From assembly GCA_945643635.1 (NCBI GenBank), contig CALZFC010000017.1, positions 5,377,501 through 5,441,500 of the forward strand: 64,000 nt of DNA, written 5' to 3'. Under the pieces are notes generated by a model. It made no database searches, was not told the DNA's origin, and was given only the letters and a program-made list of their open reading frames with translations. This document shows positions 33,953 through 45,647 of this stretch, in pieces. The DNA comes from Allodiplogaster sudhausi (taxonomy: Eukaryota > Nematoda > Chromadorea > Rhabditida > Diplogasteridae). The translations under genes and the position numbers were made by a program. How positions within the stretch are numbered: the stretch's first letter is position 1; each line of letters starts with the position of its first letter.

Positions 33953-34679
33953 TAATAAGAATGTTTGGGGTTTTCTATCGACCCCAAACTTTCCTTCAAA
34001 TAATTACATATGTCTCCTTACGATTCACTCTCACATCGCGTAATATGTACATATGTATGTATTTAGTAGAACCCAAAGACTCAGTAAAGACACAAAAATA
34101 AAGTGATATTTTCGAATTTCTCATTTTAAGCGGGTTTTTTTGTGGCGACTAGTCTCGTATCCTTTTATCCTTATCAAGTTCCTTCATGCCAAAGATATCG
34201 CGAATGAAGCTATACTTATGTTATTCTCATTTATTTCTCCAGCATCATTCGCCAAAGTACTTCATGTCCAGTTATGAAGTGATAAAGAAGTAATTGTTTG
34301 CCAATAATGAACGAAAAAGTCACAACAAATATAAAATGGATTAAAATGGATGAATAACAAGCAAAGGCATGAGGAACACATAGCAATGTCCAATTGTAAT
34401 TGTGGTAATGGTATCCGAAGAAATTATGGCTTCTGAGCAATAATGGTTCGAGCCTTTCTTCTAATTCATTATTCATCTGCTTTACATGACACTGTAGTGT
34501 TAATGTGTTAGTTATACATTGTTTACTTGACAGTTAACATGCTGATTACATGAGAAGTAATCAGCAGAAAAAGGATCGCAGGCGGAGGCAATCTTGAGGG
34601 ATGATTAAGATTTAGGTTTCCCCTATTGTTTCGTAAAAAAAAAAGCAATATGGATAGCTGCATCTCATGTCAGTACACA

Positions 34680-35800
34680 GGGTGGCCTACCTCAACAGAC
34701 CACGGTTTTGGTTGGAATGACTTTTTTTTCTTTCTAACTCTCACCATCACTCTCTCTGTCAAAACTTTCTGGGACCTTATGGTGTCTGGAAGATAAGCGA
34801 ATACGCTAGTTTAGACCTGGTACCGAAGGTAAAATATGGGACGCATACTATCCTGTGAAGGTTATGTTCGCAAAAGCTTGCTGAAATGTCTGAACTCCTA
34901 TATTTCTTGATTGGTTCCTTTAAAGCTCGAACCATAATTTTGGCCTGACAATGATGTTGCAATCTATCTGACCAGGGAATGGTCAGAAACCCTGCACTCG
35001 AAAAAAATATAATTTATAGCTCATTCGAAAGGCCTTGAAATATGATTTTTCGGAGCATGAAAATTAGCTGCTGCCATGTACAAATACAAATAAAAATGAA
35101 CAGAAATAAATAGTCCGGTGGTCGGCTGATGAAATGCAATTAAAATAATTGCCATTATTCCAATTTTCAGACCACATTGACACCGCTACGGATAGCCGTC
35201 ACAACAGCAACAATGTCTGGGTAAGATTATCTTTCCGGTAATCATATTATTTTCTAAATTTCAGCAGACTCCTCCCGTCGTGTATCCCGTGCAGGCGTCG
35301 CCAGCCCGCCAGCTCCAGCAGCCTGCGCACAAGTCTTCCTGGCGCAGAGGCATCTCGCAGTGGCCGCGCTGTCCGTTTCGGAAGCTTCTTTTTCTTCAGG
35401 TTTTAAGAAGTGAGAAGCATGCTTAGCAAAATTAGTCAAAATACTTGTTAAAAAAGGAAAACATTCCACGAATAAACTTCAACAACGTATGTACCTCCCC
35501 ATAACCGTGCGAGCAGCATCTCTCATGGACCCCTTCCCAAACCCTCCATGACCCTCCACGCTTCCCTCATCTCGCACGTTCCATTCCGTCTCGGTCTATT
35601 CCACTCTTATCCTTTGTTTTTCTTTATATTAAATAAAACGTTTTTGAATAAGCTTTACAATCTAAACATTACGATTTAAAAAAAACACACCAAAGCTCGA
35701 ATAGAAAAATCTGATGAAATCTTTATCAGACCAGTCTCGGTCAGCCTATTTATTGGCAATTTGAGATTCTGTAAAGTAGAGGGAGTAGGATCGGACGCAA
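34680..35800 (+). pseudogene. Scattered relic of the cassette, copy G
   Basis: At 34686-34704, CTACCTCAACAGACCACGG matches the end of tetraspan exon 5. At 35185-35400 two GYAPP-gene exons are recognisable (the NSNNVW splice region and the QQTPPVVYPV exon with internal deletions). At 35530-35800 the 3' flank and the reversed tail of the tetraspan gene (CAGTCTCGG...CCTATTT) follow. All frames are broken. Confidence 0.65.
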
Positions 35801-36100
35801 TATAGTCGTCAACTTTGCATGCAGATTTTATCACGTGTTTATCTTTGAACGGAGAAGATATGGCTGGCCTGGTAGTGTCACAATGGTGAGTACGGTATTA
35901 CACCGTATAATATGTATGTACAACATATGTGACTGTTCCAACACAACCCAACAAACCAGCTTTATTTTTTTGACTATTGCAAATTTTATTCAAAAGAGAT
36001 AGAGAGACATGAAATGCATTCATATGTACATGGGTTAGAAGTTTGTTCCTGTCCGCGAAGGCGTCTCTGGCCCATCGAATCGCCTCTCTTTTTGTGTTAT

Positions 36101-36164
36101 TCAAAAGGAGGGGGTAGACTGAGTCACGGAGACGGGCTTATCGGGAATTGCAAATTTGGACATC
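36101..36164 (-). CDS. Possible terminal exon, unassigned
   Basis: After a TTTCTCAG acceptor the frame reads MSKFAIPDKPVSVTQSTPSF and stops at 36101-36103. Upstream exons were not identified. Confidence 0.3.
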
Positions 36165-36799
36165 CTGAGAAAGAGTTGTAAGAGATAATGATTAAAGTGT
36201 CCAGATGAGAATCTGTGGTGTGTCCAGCATGGAAATACGACCTGACAAAGAGAAGTTTTCCTGATTGCTTACTCTTTCCCTGATTTCTTTCTACGTGTCC
36301 TCTCTGTTTTCTTTTCTATAATATTTTACTCTGCAATCTCTTATCCCTTGCAAAATGCTTGAATCGGAAGAGTGTACGCTTAGTGGCAAACATCGTCGTG
36401 GAATTGTGTGGAATCACACAAATCGTCTGATTTTTTTCGTACTCATCATTGACAATCCTTAATAAATAGATATGTACATATATACATATAAAATTACAGC
36501 ATAGGAACATATAGTATTGTCTATTTTATTAATCAGTGTTTGAAAGCGTAATTAGCATAAAACACAAGGAATCAACCATAAGACATCCGCATTGAGAGCA
36601 TGAAGATAAAAAATTCTCAAAATTAAAACAAATAGTAGTTCAATTAGTAAATGAAATGGAGAAAGGGTTGATTGGCGTACCGTTGAATCCGTGTGAAAAG
36701 AGAGTAAAAATATGGAGCCGAATAGAAATGATGATAGTGATCTGAGAATGAGAGCGTGCAGGAAAGGAGCTGATAAGCAAAAGAGCGATCGCGCTCCCC

Positions 36800-37018
36800 T
36801 TAACAGAGACACCGGAAGAGTGGGTAAACAATTGGTGAGACAGGACTGGAAAACTCAGACTCCAAGGAACACCTTCTAAATGGGAGAAGTCGGAAGATTT
36901 CCTAATAACTTTCAGAGTGAACACATGGGCCAATGTCTTGGTAACAATTTAGCCGAAATATACAAAATTGCTTTTGCGTTGAGTGGAACAAAGCCAACAG
37001 CTTCAAAAATAACAAATG
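36800..37018 (-). pseudogene. 7TM receptor 3' fragment (helices 6-7)
   Basis: Two exons, 36925-37018 and 36800-36875, join in phase. They give FVIFEAVGFVPLNAKAILYI and then SPIVYPLFRCLC before a stop. SPIVYPLFR is the helix-7 signature seen in rhodopsin-like receptors (NPxxY-type). No upstream helices are present between here and the neighbouring receptor gene, so this is probably a remnant. Confidence 0.5.
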
Positions 37019-37173
37019 CTGAAAAGAATAGAATTATGACTCGAAATATATTGCTGCATGCTTGAGATGTGCTTGCATGGCAAGCATAATTTGGCGACTA
37101 ATGGAAAATGGCAATAAATAAAACGTTTGGAAAAAAAATGGTCGAAGGCAAATAAATAGATTTGATGTTTTAA

Positions 37174-39174
37174 TTAAGGATTTTCTGATCGAGAAGAATT
37201 GCTTCCATTGTCGTCTGCGCTGTTCTTCTTCTTTGTGAAACACAGCCCTTGTCGAAATGCCTTCCTCAGCAGAGCCATAATTCTAGGATCTGTTCTTGTG
37301 TTGATGACCGGCTCCATCAACATTGAAAGCATCCTTAATATTTAGTCTTTTTATTTTAATTCTAGAATTAATTAATACATATTCATACATATTTTGTACA
37401 TAGTTCATTGCTAACCAAATAACGAGTGCGGCACTTGAGAGAAGTTCTCCGGTAACAAATAAAGAGCCATTCTCGAAGGCCTTGCAGGGAGTCTTTTTCA
37501 ATTCTCCAAGAGGTGACAGCTTTCGTAATTGCGTCACAATGACAACGGCCACAGCGAACATTGGAATCGTCACGGCGCCGAAAGCGCCCCTGAGGTCGCA
37601 TAGGTTTTCTATTTCAATTTTGTTTTGCTTACTATACATATTAAATAATAACAACCACATTTGCATACAAGCATCTGCTCGTAAGATAAAAAATGAGCAG
37701 CTAACATGTTGAATGCCAGCCTGTTCATGGCAGCATAGCTACTGTGAGAAGAACCAACAGAAGACGAAGATCTCTGAAAGAGAATCGGAAGATTGATAGA
37801 TAGAGATTAAATTCCATCATGCATAAAAGAACGCTTGCGAACTGCAAATGAATTGTTTCTCTGGAATCAAGAATTGGAGCTGACAATGCTGTTCTGAGTC
37901 CGTCGTATGCGCAGCCGCATGCGAGTGAGCAAGATTCCATACAGAGAAAGCACTGCTAGGATTCCGAGGCCAAGAGCGGCTACCTGAGAAAGACGAGAAG
38001 AAAGAGCGGAAGACTCTCTCACACACTCTCTCTCGCTCACTCTCCTTCTCTCTCACTCACTTTCTCTTTCTCACTATGTCATCACTCTCTCTTTCTCTCT
38101 CTGTCACTCTCACTCTCTTTACTTTCTCTCTCTCTCCGTCTCACTCTCTCTCTCACTCACTATCTCATTCTCCCTCTGTCTCTCTCCCTCCTACCTCGAA
38201 GATTACAAGTGGATAGCGGCATTCCTCGAAAGAGCATGTGACTGGAGCGGAGTGAGGATAGAAGAGAGTGGCGCCGTAGATACCAATTACGATCTATTCA
38301 ATAAATAAATTAGTAAAAACTATTCATGTCAACCATCTCATGAAAAATGAGCGGAGACTTACGGAAACAATAAAGTTGACAACGACAATCGCAGCAACCG
38401 CGAGATAGCAATGGACGCAGCGAATGGAAACACGGTAAAAGATTGGATGCATCACAGCCAAGTAGAGGAGAGATGTTAGCGCGATGTAAGTGCCTGTTCA
38501 TGGTCAGATCGACCACTTTCTGATTGATGAAGAGAATAAAAATGGAAGAGACGAACAAGCAATGGAGGAGAAATCATGAGTGGCGAGGAAAAGTAGAATG
38601 GCAACTGAGGAATAGTTGAAGTCATCTCTTAGTCCTATGATTAACATTACATAGTAGAGCAGAAGAGTTAGCAGAGTTGTGGCGGAACGGAATAATACGA
38701 AGATATAACGCTTCCGATGCCTGAACATCTCTTTGAATTCATAATGTACTAAGCTCTTTTATACATGGAAAGAATGGAGCATTTCTTAAATTCAAGAGAA
38801 AAAGTCAAAAGGATCTACTCGCCATGATCCACTCTGCTTCCAGGCAATTATTTGCAATACGAGGAATCCTGCGTTAAGAAGAAGTGCGATGAGTGAGATG
38901 ATCCCAGGGAGGACTGCGAGGAAGTATGTTCGGAATGCCTCTGCACGGTGCAATTCCTGAATTTATCGCAATCAGATAATTATTAAGTGGAAAGATAAAA
39001 ATGATAAAAATTGACAGAGAGCATGGCGCATGGATCCGAGCCGAGAGGCATCGCGCATCTCGCGTACTTCTCATCCGATCCACGTTGCAGCTCGGCACAC
39101 TTCCGGAAGACGGGAGGCACTGAATCGGCCATGGCGAGAAGAGGAGAAGAGACGCGTTGTTCTCCGCCAGCCAT
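37174..39174 (-). CDS. Rhodopsin-type 7TM receptor, Srsx-like
   Basis: Exons are 39016-39174, 38819-38956, 38728 to about 38555, 38363-38493, 38195-38293, 37885-37983, 37773 to about 37685, 37416-37589 and 37174-37333. Most junctions fit; the 37685/37589 junction is unresolved. The extracellular N-terminus has three or four Cys. Helix 1 is FLAVLPGIISLIALLLNAGF. Helix 3 to loop 2 reads ALTSLLYLAVMHPIFYR, in the position of the DRY motif. Helix 7 is followed by MEPVINTRTDPRIMALLRK, and the C-terminal tail is Ser-rich. This layout resembles the nematode Srsx group or peptide receptors. A TTTCAG acceptor lies just before the ATG with no visible upstream exon, which could be a trans-splice site. 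Confidence 0.65.
38030..38190. repeat. CT-rich microsatellite in receptor intron
   Basis: Interrupted CTCTCACT and CTCTCTCT repeats fill the intron between receptor exons. Confidence 0.85.
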
Positions 39175-39294
39175 TACATGCGATTCACTCCCTCCTGAAA
39201 TTAGGTGGGCGAGAGTCTTATCAACAACCAAAAGGAATGTTTGCTTTCTTTTCTTTTCATCTCTTCTCAATTTCTAGAATGAATAACCTTACCG

Positions 39295-39574
39295 TTACAG
39301 ATACGGAGAGATTGGTTTGAACATGAAGAAAGGATTTAAATTAAGCTCATTCAGCACTTGGAAATGACAAGATGGATTACGGAGTCGTGAGTCTCCATGA
39401 CATTTGCTCAAAGGAATTAGCTGCCTCGATTCATTACGTAAATGCTTCCAAGTTAAGACGGTTGTTTTCGTAGTTGGAGAAGAAATGAATGAGTCAAACG
39501 GGAAAGCGAAGATAAAGTGATTGTGAGAGATCAGCAAGAGCAAAAAGAATCAGAATGAAAGGAATGGCAAGCAT
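39295..39574 (-). CDS. Small secreted protein, two exons
   Basis: Exon 39500-39574 encodes a classic signal peptide (MLAIPFILILFALADLSQS), and exon 39295-39444 joins in phase, ending at TAA 39295-39297 after FKPISPYL. The product is 74 residues, of which about 54 would be mature with two Cys and one N-glycosylation sequon (NES). It lies directly upstream of the Srsx-like receptor on the same strand. It may be a separate gene or part of the receptor's 5' region, since a GTAAGG donor follows its stop. No family is recognised. Confidence 0.5.
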
Positions 39575-40224
39575 TTGACAATGGATCTTTTGTATTTGGA
39601 GTGGTGTTTAAAAGCGAAAAAGGAATAGGAAAATCATTGCTGCAGGAGGCTGCAAGGAGCGACAGATGAGAAAGGAATTGATAAGAAACGCCGATCGAAC
39701 TACGAACGCAATCAGAGTGTTCTGAGTGCATGTTTTTGCCGTTGTTTCGCGGTCTCTGTCATCACTGAGTGTCTCATGGTGTCTTTGTCCAGGAAATGTA
39801 CTATCATATGGACTTGCTTTATCTGGAGAGATAATCAGATAATTAATTGGTTGCCGGTGTCAATGTCAGTAGAGGATAAGAGAGGGATTATTCGGGAGGG
39901 GCGTCAGCCAATCTGCACTCACTTCCGATGACAGCGAGATGATGCCTTCGATGTCTACATACATACATCCACCGGCGTCACACAAAGCGATAGGCGGGAA
40001 ATAGTTAAGAAAACAATAATTTTTTTACCTATATGGCGAGTCTCACAATCAGTAATAAGAGATTCATAACTTCACGCATACATAATTCTCCATGCACTAA
40101 GGTCTCTTCTTTTATTCGGGGTTTAGAATTTTATCTTAATGTTTAACTAGCAATGCTGATTCAAAACGAACATTTTATTTACTATACAAAAGAGGCAGGG
40201 AATGGAGCAGATCGTGAAGGAGGG

Positions 40225-40830
40225 TCATGGTCATGGAGGGTTTGGGAAGAATCTTTGAGAGGCGAATGGATCTTAGTTCAGACGCGGGGTGCGCAGCTCG
40301 CTGCTGCTGTACACGGACGGCTTCGGCTGCTGCTGGCGGAGGGGGGGCGGCCGGCGGAGCAGAGGGGGCCGGGTTCTGGAAGTGGTGGAAATATTATTAT
40401 TATAATAAAACAGATATGAAAAACCACTGACGATCTTGTTCGCCTTAAGGCTAGCAGTGACGCGGTTAAGCGACTACTTCGACACAGCTGCAAAGACACC
40501 ACAATAAAGATATTAATGTTATAAAGGTTCATGCAAACGGACAGGGCAAGAGCGCGAGGTTGGCATTGCCATGCGAATGGCCCTTCTTGCTCTTCTTGCT
40601 CTTCAGGCTCTTGTTCGACTCCTTCGATTCCGAGCCTTCAATTAGAAATGTAAAAATGCTTTTCTGAAGGACCAAAAATAATTCAAATCGAACCGTAGGC
40701 AGTGGGCGGAGCGTTGGCCCGCTGGTTACGGTAGGCCAGGGGCGGAGCATCGAAGGCGTAGGTCTCGTTCGTCTGCATGTCGCAGTACGCAGAGATGGCC
40801 GGGGCCTAGGATGGGAAGGTCCGTTGATTA
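40225..40830 (-). pseudogene. 3' end of GYAPP-repeat gene, copy E
   Basis: It contains the CDMQTNETYAFDAPPL exon (about 40690-40806), the Ser/Lys block, the SLNRVTASL exon and the terminal exon, in the order of copy C. The exon at about 40445-40490 reads AAG TAG where other copies have AAG GAG or AAG GAC, a nonsense change. The terminal exon has a seven-base C-run (six in B and C), a frameshift. It preserves the empty TTAA site that is occupied in copy A. Confidence 0.75.
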
Positions 40831-41062
40831 TGGACTTTAATAGAGGAATTTTCCTTACTTTATAATTCGGAGTAAAAGTAATTTGACTGAAATTATTATT
40901 TTTCATTGGAAGTATTTTTGCTAAGAAATGCTTCTCGAGCTAAATACTGACTTTCGTAAAGCGGGATCACCTCTAATCGATCTTTTAGGCCAGACTTGAT
41001 CATATTGGAATATAAAAGAAGAAGTTATTTTTTCGTCGGATACTTCCTTTAAATGATTACAG

Positions 41063-41337
41063 ATGCTACTGGAGAACGGCGCCTACTATGGAAGATACGT
41101 TGAGAATGAGGCAGATCTCGTCAAGACAGGGAAGCAAATCATCGGCGAAGGTTCGTGCGGGGAATCGAACCTGCACTTGAATTCTTTGATCCTGTAAAAC
41201 ACTACCACTTAGCCATAATACTCGATTGATTCTTTTCAGGCACCCGCATCCTGACTGTCGCAGTCAACACAAACGACGTCAATCTGCAAAACATGAAACT
41301 GTACTCTGCCGATGTAATCGAAGTAGGCTCGTTCGAG
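41063..41337 (+). CDS. VWA-domain-like fragment
   Basis: Two exons, 41063-41150 and 41240-41337, join in phase. They read ADLVKTGKQIIGEGTRILTV followed by AVNTNDVNLQNMKLYSAD. This resembles the last two strands and helices of a von Willebrand factor A domain as found in nematode secreted proteins (the I-x-TVAV-x-x-NDV pattern). The rest of the domain and the gene ends were not found, so it may be a fragment. The intron carries a tRNA-like relic on the other strand. Confidence 0.4.
41150..41225 (-). ncRNA. tRNA-derived relic
   Basis: The minus strand carries TGGCTAAGTGG (A box) and GGTTCGATTCC (B box), both perfect matches to the RNA polymerase III promoter consensus, at tRNA spacing and followed by a 3' CCGCACGAACC. 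The 5' acceptor arm does not pair and the anticodon stem is poor, so it is a degenerate tRNA or the head of a SINE. Confidence 0.5.
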
Positions 41338-41508
41338 GTGTCGTATTCCATTATTTTATTTTTCTTGGAAATTAGACAATGTAGCAACGACGAGCAAGCA
41401 ATCTCCATTAAGAAATAGAAGTCTCTAAAATTCAATCTGATTTCCGCTTCCTACGTATAAAAAAGTGTAGAACAATTGTTAAATTATAAAATTTTTATTG
41501 AAACAAAA

Positions 41509-41595
41509 TTATTTCAAAAATGATTGTTTTAAGAACTGGGACATTCCGGCATCGGTGGACACAGCAATGGCGGCGATTGCGCAGCCGGTCTGCGC
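41509..41595 (-). CDS. Terminal exon of an unassigned gene
   Basis: After a TTTTTCTCAG acceptor the frame reads AQTGCAIAAIAVSTDAGMSQ and FLKQSFLK before TAA. The exon upstream could not be identified; the nearest donor would give an intron under 30 nt. Confidence 0.3.
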   Translation of the reverse strand, partial: AQTGCAIAAIAVSTDAGMSQFLKQSFLK

Positions 41596-41699
41596 CTGAG
41601 AAAAAGGCAGCCATCTCGTTTACAAAGTCTGCTGCACCAGGATGATTTCTCCGCTTTAAACAAGATGAAATGCCTGACTTTATTCTCATTTTAATATAT

Positions 41700-42470
41700 T
41701 TGACTGGTAAACACGGTAAAGAAGAACGTGAAAACCTTTCACACCATCACTTTGACAGACCAGAATGAAATGATTCAATTACATTGCATAAAAAGAACGG
41801 ACACTGGAAGGAATGCCGCACCCCCATGTGAACTCGTTTGTTTTCTCGGGTTCTTTCCCCCTTTTGCCCTACCATTTAGCCCTCACAGGCGAACCCCCTA
41901 CTAGGTACATACAGTAGCGTGCAATAAAAGTGTATATTTTTGTTTTTCATGCATATTTTTCTTGAAAGTGAAGGAAAGTTTATGAAATTTTCAGGAATGC
42001 TTCTGTATAGTGAAACACTTAAATTAATATAATATTGTTTTCATTGATAAACTATTGATCGAGAAAAAAAATAAATAACTCAAATTACCCGTTTTGCATA
42101 TTTAGGCGTGCTGAACAAAATGATTTATTTCTTTGATCTTATGTGAGTTTGTATGGGTATTTTATTTTATTTGCATTGAACAACATGGTGAGAGTCCGAT
42201 AGAAATCGATGCAATATGATAAAGAAATCAAATTCAGCGAAAAAAAACAAAACAATTTTTATTCGACGAAGACCTCTTTTAATAACGTAACAGGCATACA
42301 GCGAGATGAGGCAAATCCTCAAAAGGACCAAAATTGCACAATCATTGTCAACAGCATTAGATTCACAGTTTACTGCTCGAAGACAAATAACAAAGTCGAT
42401 AACAAAGTCGTGAGATACGAATGATTGAAATAAACAAGCGATGAAGAGTACTGTTTTCGTATTATGAATA
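41700..42470. other. AT-rich intergenic stretch
   Basis: No exon with splice support and no repeat family is seen. Confidence 0.5.
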
Positions 42471-42479
42471 AAGAGAACA

Positions 42480-43379
42480 AGCAATGGAGCGAGGGTCAAA
42501 ACGAGATTCTTTCTTGAGCCGGGCGGAGACGCGAGGAGAGAGCAGCGACCATAACACGCAGAGGGCGATCTCACTCAGTGAAGCCATGCCCTTCAGGCGC
42601 ATCTGGAAAGGGGGGAAGAATTGGATGAAGATGTCACAAAAGTATGTATACTATGTCATACGTTTGTAACGAACTGATATCGAGTAATGTAATAAAATAT
42701 AATATTTTATGTGACACAACAAATAAAAATAAAGAATGGCTTGCCTGATATAAAATGCGCCTGCTGATATAGAAGACTCGCCCGCCTGGAGGGACCTCTC
42801 GGTAGTACCAAGTCACTGTGGGAAGTGCGATTCACGCGTAATCGTGACGTTATCGGCGCCAACGCACTCCACTTTGAGCAGTTCGAGTATGCGCGCCGCC
42901 CACACGAACACCTTGAACTCGAAGTTTTGCGCGTCGCTCGAGCGAATCCGAAGCATTCGCGCCGGCTCAGCGCCCTCGACGAGAGGCGAGAAGCGGAAGG
43001 GGAGTGAGTACGAGATGGCGGACTCGGAATGGTCATTGACCCGGATGAACATCAGTCGCCAGTAGACGTCGACGCTCTCGTTCGAATGACACTCGAGGAT
43101 GGCGAGAGTTCTCTCATCGAGAAAGACGACTGGATTCTTATGAGCTGCGTTTGGAAGGCGGACTTTGAATCGGTAGCAATTTGTGAAGAGGTCGCCGCAG
43201 GTGGGCAGTGATGAGAGCGGAATGATACGGTACTCACGCAGTTGCTGCTCAGATTCAGCGGAAGTGAGCACGAGAAGCGAGTCACTGTTCGCAACAACGG
43301 ACCAGGAAGAAGAGGAGAGGGAAGCAACCGGATGGATGCCTTCGTGCATTCTTGAAATGGAACGGAGATGGGATTGCAA
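42480..43379 (-). CDS. Unassigned protein, one long exon plus downstream exons
   Basis: The main exon is open from 43379 and probably starts at MHEGIHPVAS (43349) after a TTTCAAG acceptor. It runs to about 42813 and has unmistakable coding character (VVFLDERTLAILECHSNES, VDVYWRLMFIRVNDHSESAI). It ends either at TGA after ESHFPQ or by splicing; CTTCCCACAG just before the TGA looks like an acceptor, but I could not find a phase-compatible donor. Further down, YYREVPPGGRVFYISRRILY ends at a GC-type donor (CAG|GCAAG) and joins in phase an exon at about 42590-42453 with a hydrophobic segment (ASLSEIALCVLWSLLS). Whether all parts belong together is uncertain. No domain is recognised. Confidence 0.5.
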
Positions 43380-44003
43380 TTCGAAGGATCTAAGGATCTA
43401 GTGTTAGGAAGAAGGATAGAGAGACAGAGAGAAAGACAGAGGGAGAAAGAGAGATAGATAGAGAGTGATAGAGATAGAGAGAGAGAGAGAGTATATTACT
43501 TGGAGAAAAGAAAAGATGCAATCCTAGTTGGGGGAAGATCAAAATATTGTCATTTTTCAAAGTACCCCAAATCATGCACAGAAGAGTTCAAGGTCATGGG
43601 TTGCACGAATATAATGTTCAATTTGTATTATTTTGACATTTAACATTGTTACAGTACTTTTTTTTACACTTTACACCTGAACTGCTGCATTAATAAGTTA
43701 TCAGAGCTGGCAAACACGAATATAGTGTATATTCAACAGTTATGAATAGAGATGATATACATGCGTGTTTAGCTGGCCTGAAAAACCCTTGGTGCAAAAT
43801 TGTATGTAGCTCAAAAGGAGCAAAAACGAAGTCAAGTAAAACTACTGTAGCTTTGCTAAATGACAAAATAACACAAAATAAACATTATATTCCTGTTCCC
43901 CATGGCCAAAAACCCCCCTGCGCACGATTTGGGGAAGATGAGAAAGCTGTTTTAACCCCCCCCCCCAACTAGAATAGCACCACGAAAAAAGGGTATAAAA
44001 ATT

Positions 44004-44423
44004 AAAGGAGCTGTCCATGGAGATAACAATGTTACGGAATATTTTGTTAATACTATCCGGTCCAACTAGAAACATCATTGGGAAAAAGTGAGAATGCGTC
44101 CTGAAGGGGCCTTGAGGAGAAAAACCACATTTTCCCCAAGCCGTACTGTAGAATTTAGGGAGTGACGTCATCACATATTGCCTATTTTGTCCCCATGCGC
44201 TCCCTCATTCTGCCAGAAAGAAGGTGAAAACTAGGTGCGAAGCGGCAAGCCACGGTTGAGATTCGAGGGAAGAGAAGAGAGGCAGAGAGAAAAGGCTCAC
44301 AAAGTCTAGTTTGTAGTGATGGATACTGTGCTAGCATACCGCCAAAACTTTTTGCAATATCATGCGCGAATTCAAACGTTAGTTCTGGACAAGCGGCATT
44401 TAAACTCCATGGATAGTTCCTTT
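44004..44423. mobile_element. 420-bp MITE, copy 1
   Basis: The termini AAAGGAGCTGTCCATGGA and TCCATGGATAGTTCCTTT are inverted repeats. The interior is about 90 percent identical by eye to copy 2 at 45779-46194. It has no coding capacity, and no clear target duplication is seen. A partial end (AAAGGAGCTGTTCGTTGGA) occurs at 51679. Confidence 0.85.
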
Positions 44424-45004
44424 GAACCAATTTTTCCCCATATATTTCTAAATTGACTCAGAAATAACTAGATTTATAACTTCAGATTGTTTTAAAAACT
44501 TTCAAATTCTTTCGGGAATCTTAGTATCATTTTCGAAACATTCAATTTTCTAGTATCCGTTCTACATACATACATAATACTTGTTATATTTTTTTAACTA
44601 GTACAGTTCAGCGATCGCTTCAGCTTTCACAAAACATGCAAAGTTCAATTCAAGGAATATTTTACGCTTGAGTTTCATTCCCATTAAAGCAGCAAAGGTA
44701 GTGCCTCGGAAATTAGCCTTTTCCGAGATTGAGATTAATATTCATGATTAATTGACAACCGATGGACCAGTAACAACGGTGAGAACTGAGGAAAATTAAG
44801 TCTGTTTTGTTTCAAGTCCTTTACACTAAATCATATTTATTACCAAAAAGAAAAATTAAGCGGCCGAGAAGAAGAAAAGAAGAAAAAGCAGAGAAATATA
44901 AATAGGCAGAGAGAAAATGGAAAATGAGAGAGAAACAGAGAAACACAGAGAGACAAATAAGATTTAAATCTAAGCTAAAAAAAACCTAGAAACATTTGGC
45001 CTTG

Positions 45005-45016
45005 TAGCGGCCAAGG

Positions 45017-45074
<58 letters not shown>

Positions 45075-45157
45075 AAAAAAGAGAGAGAGAGAAAAAGAGA
45101 GAGAGAGAGAGAAAGAAAGAAAGAGAGAGAGAGAAAGAAAGAGAGAGAGAGAGAGAC
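45005..45157. repeat. GA/AAAG microsatellite
   Basis: An almost pure GAGA tract with AAAG and poly-A interruptions gives long Ser/Leu open frames that are not genes. A second pure GA tract is at 45555-45596. Confidence 0.9.
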
Positions 45158-45553
45158 GCACCCGGGCTCATGCGAGGATAGCTATAAAGAAGGGAAAAAG
45201 AATGATGAAGAGCGAGCGATGCCAAACCACTCCGAGGCACTGGCCTCGATGAATAGGGAAGAGAGACCTCTTAACGTGACCTGGCCAACCCAAGAGGCGA
45301 GAGTGTGAGAGGGAGAGAGTGATTAGAGAAAGAGAGAGCGGACGAGTGGAGGGAGCAATGATTGCTCGCTCCGGCCACACTAATACAGCACCGTAAGAAG
45401 ATACTAAATTACTCTTTGTCAAACATCCGGTCGATTTTTCCTTTTTATGTCACAATTTCTCTTGAGTTTTCTTTAGTTTAATTGTTTTATTCAAATTTAT
45501 AGTTTTACTTCGTGTATCGAGGCGTTTCTTTTATCTGGTGCCAAGGTGGGGGA

Positions 45554-45598
<45 letters not shown>

Positions 45599-45647
45599 TG
45601 GGTGGAAGTGAAGAGGGAGGAGGGGGGGGGCTCTCATCTCCGCTCCT

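Noticed and set aside
43350..43500. Continuation of the unassigned gene into the GA tract
   Set aside because: No acceptor or coding composition; the tract is a microsatellite.
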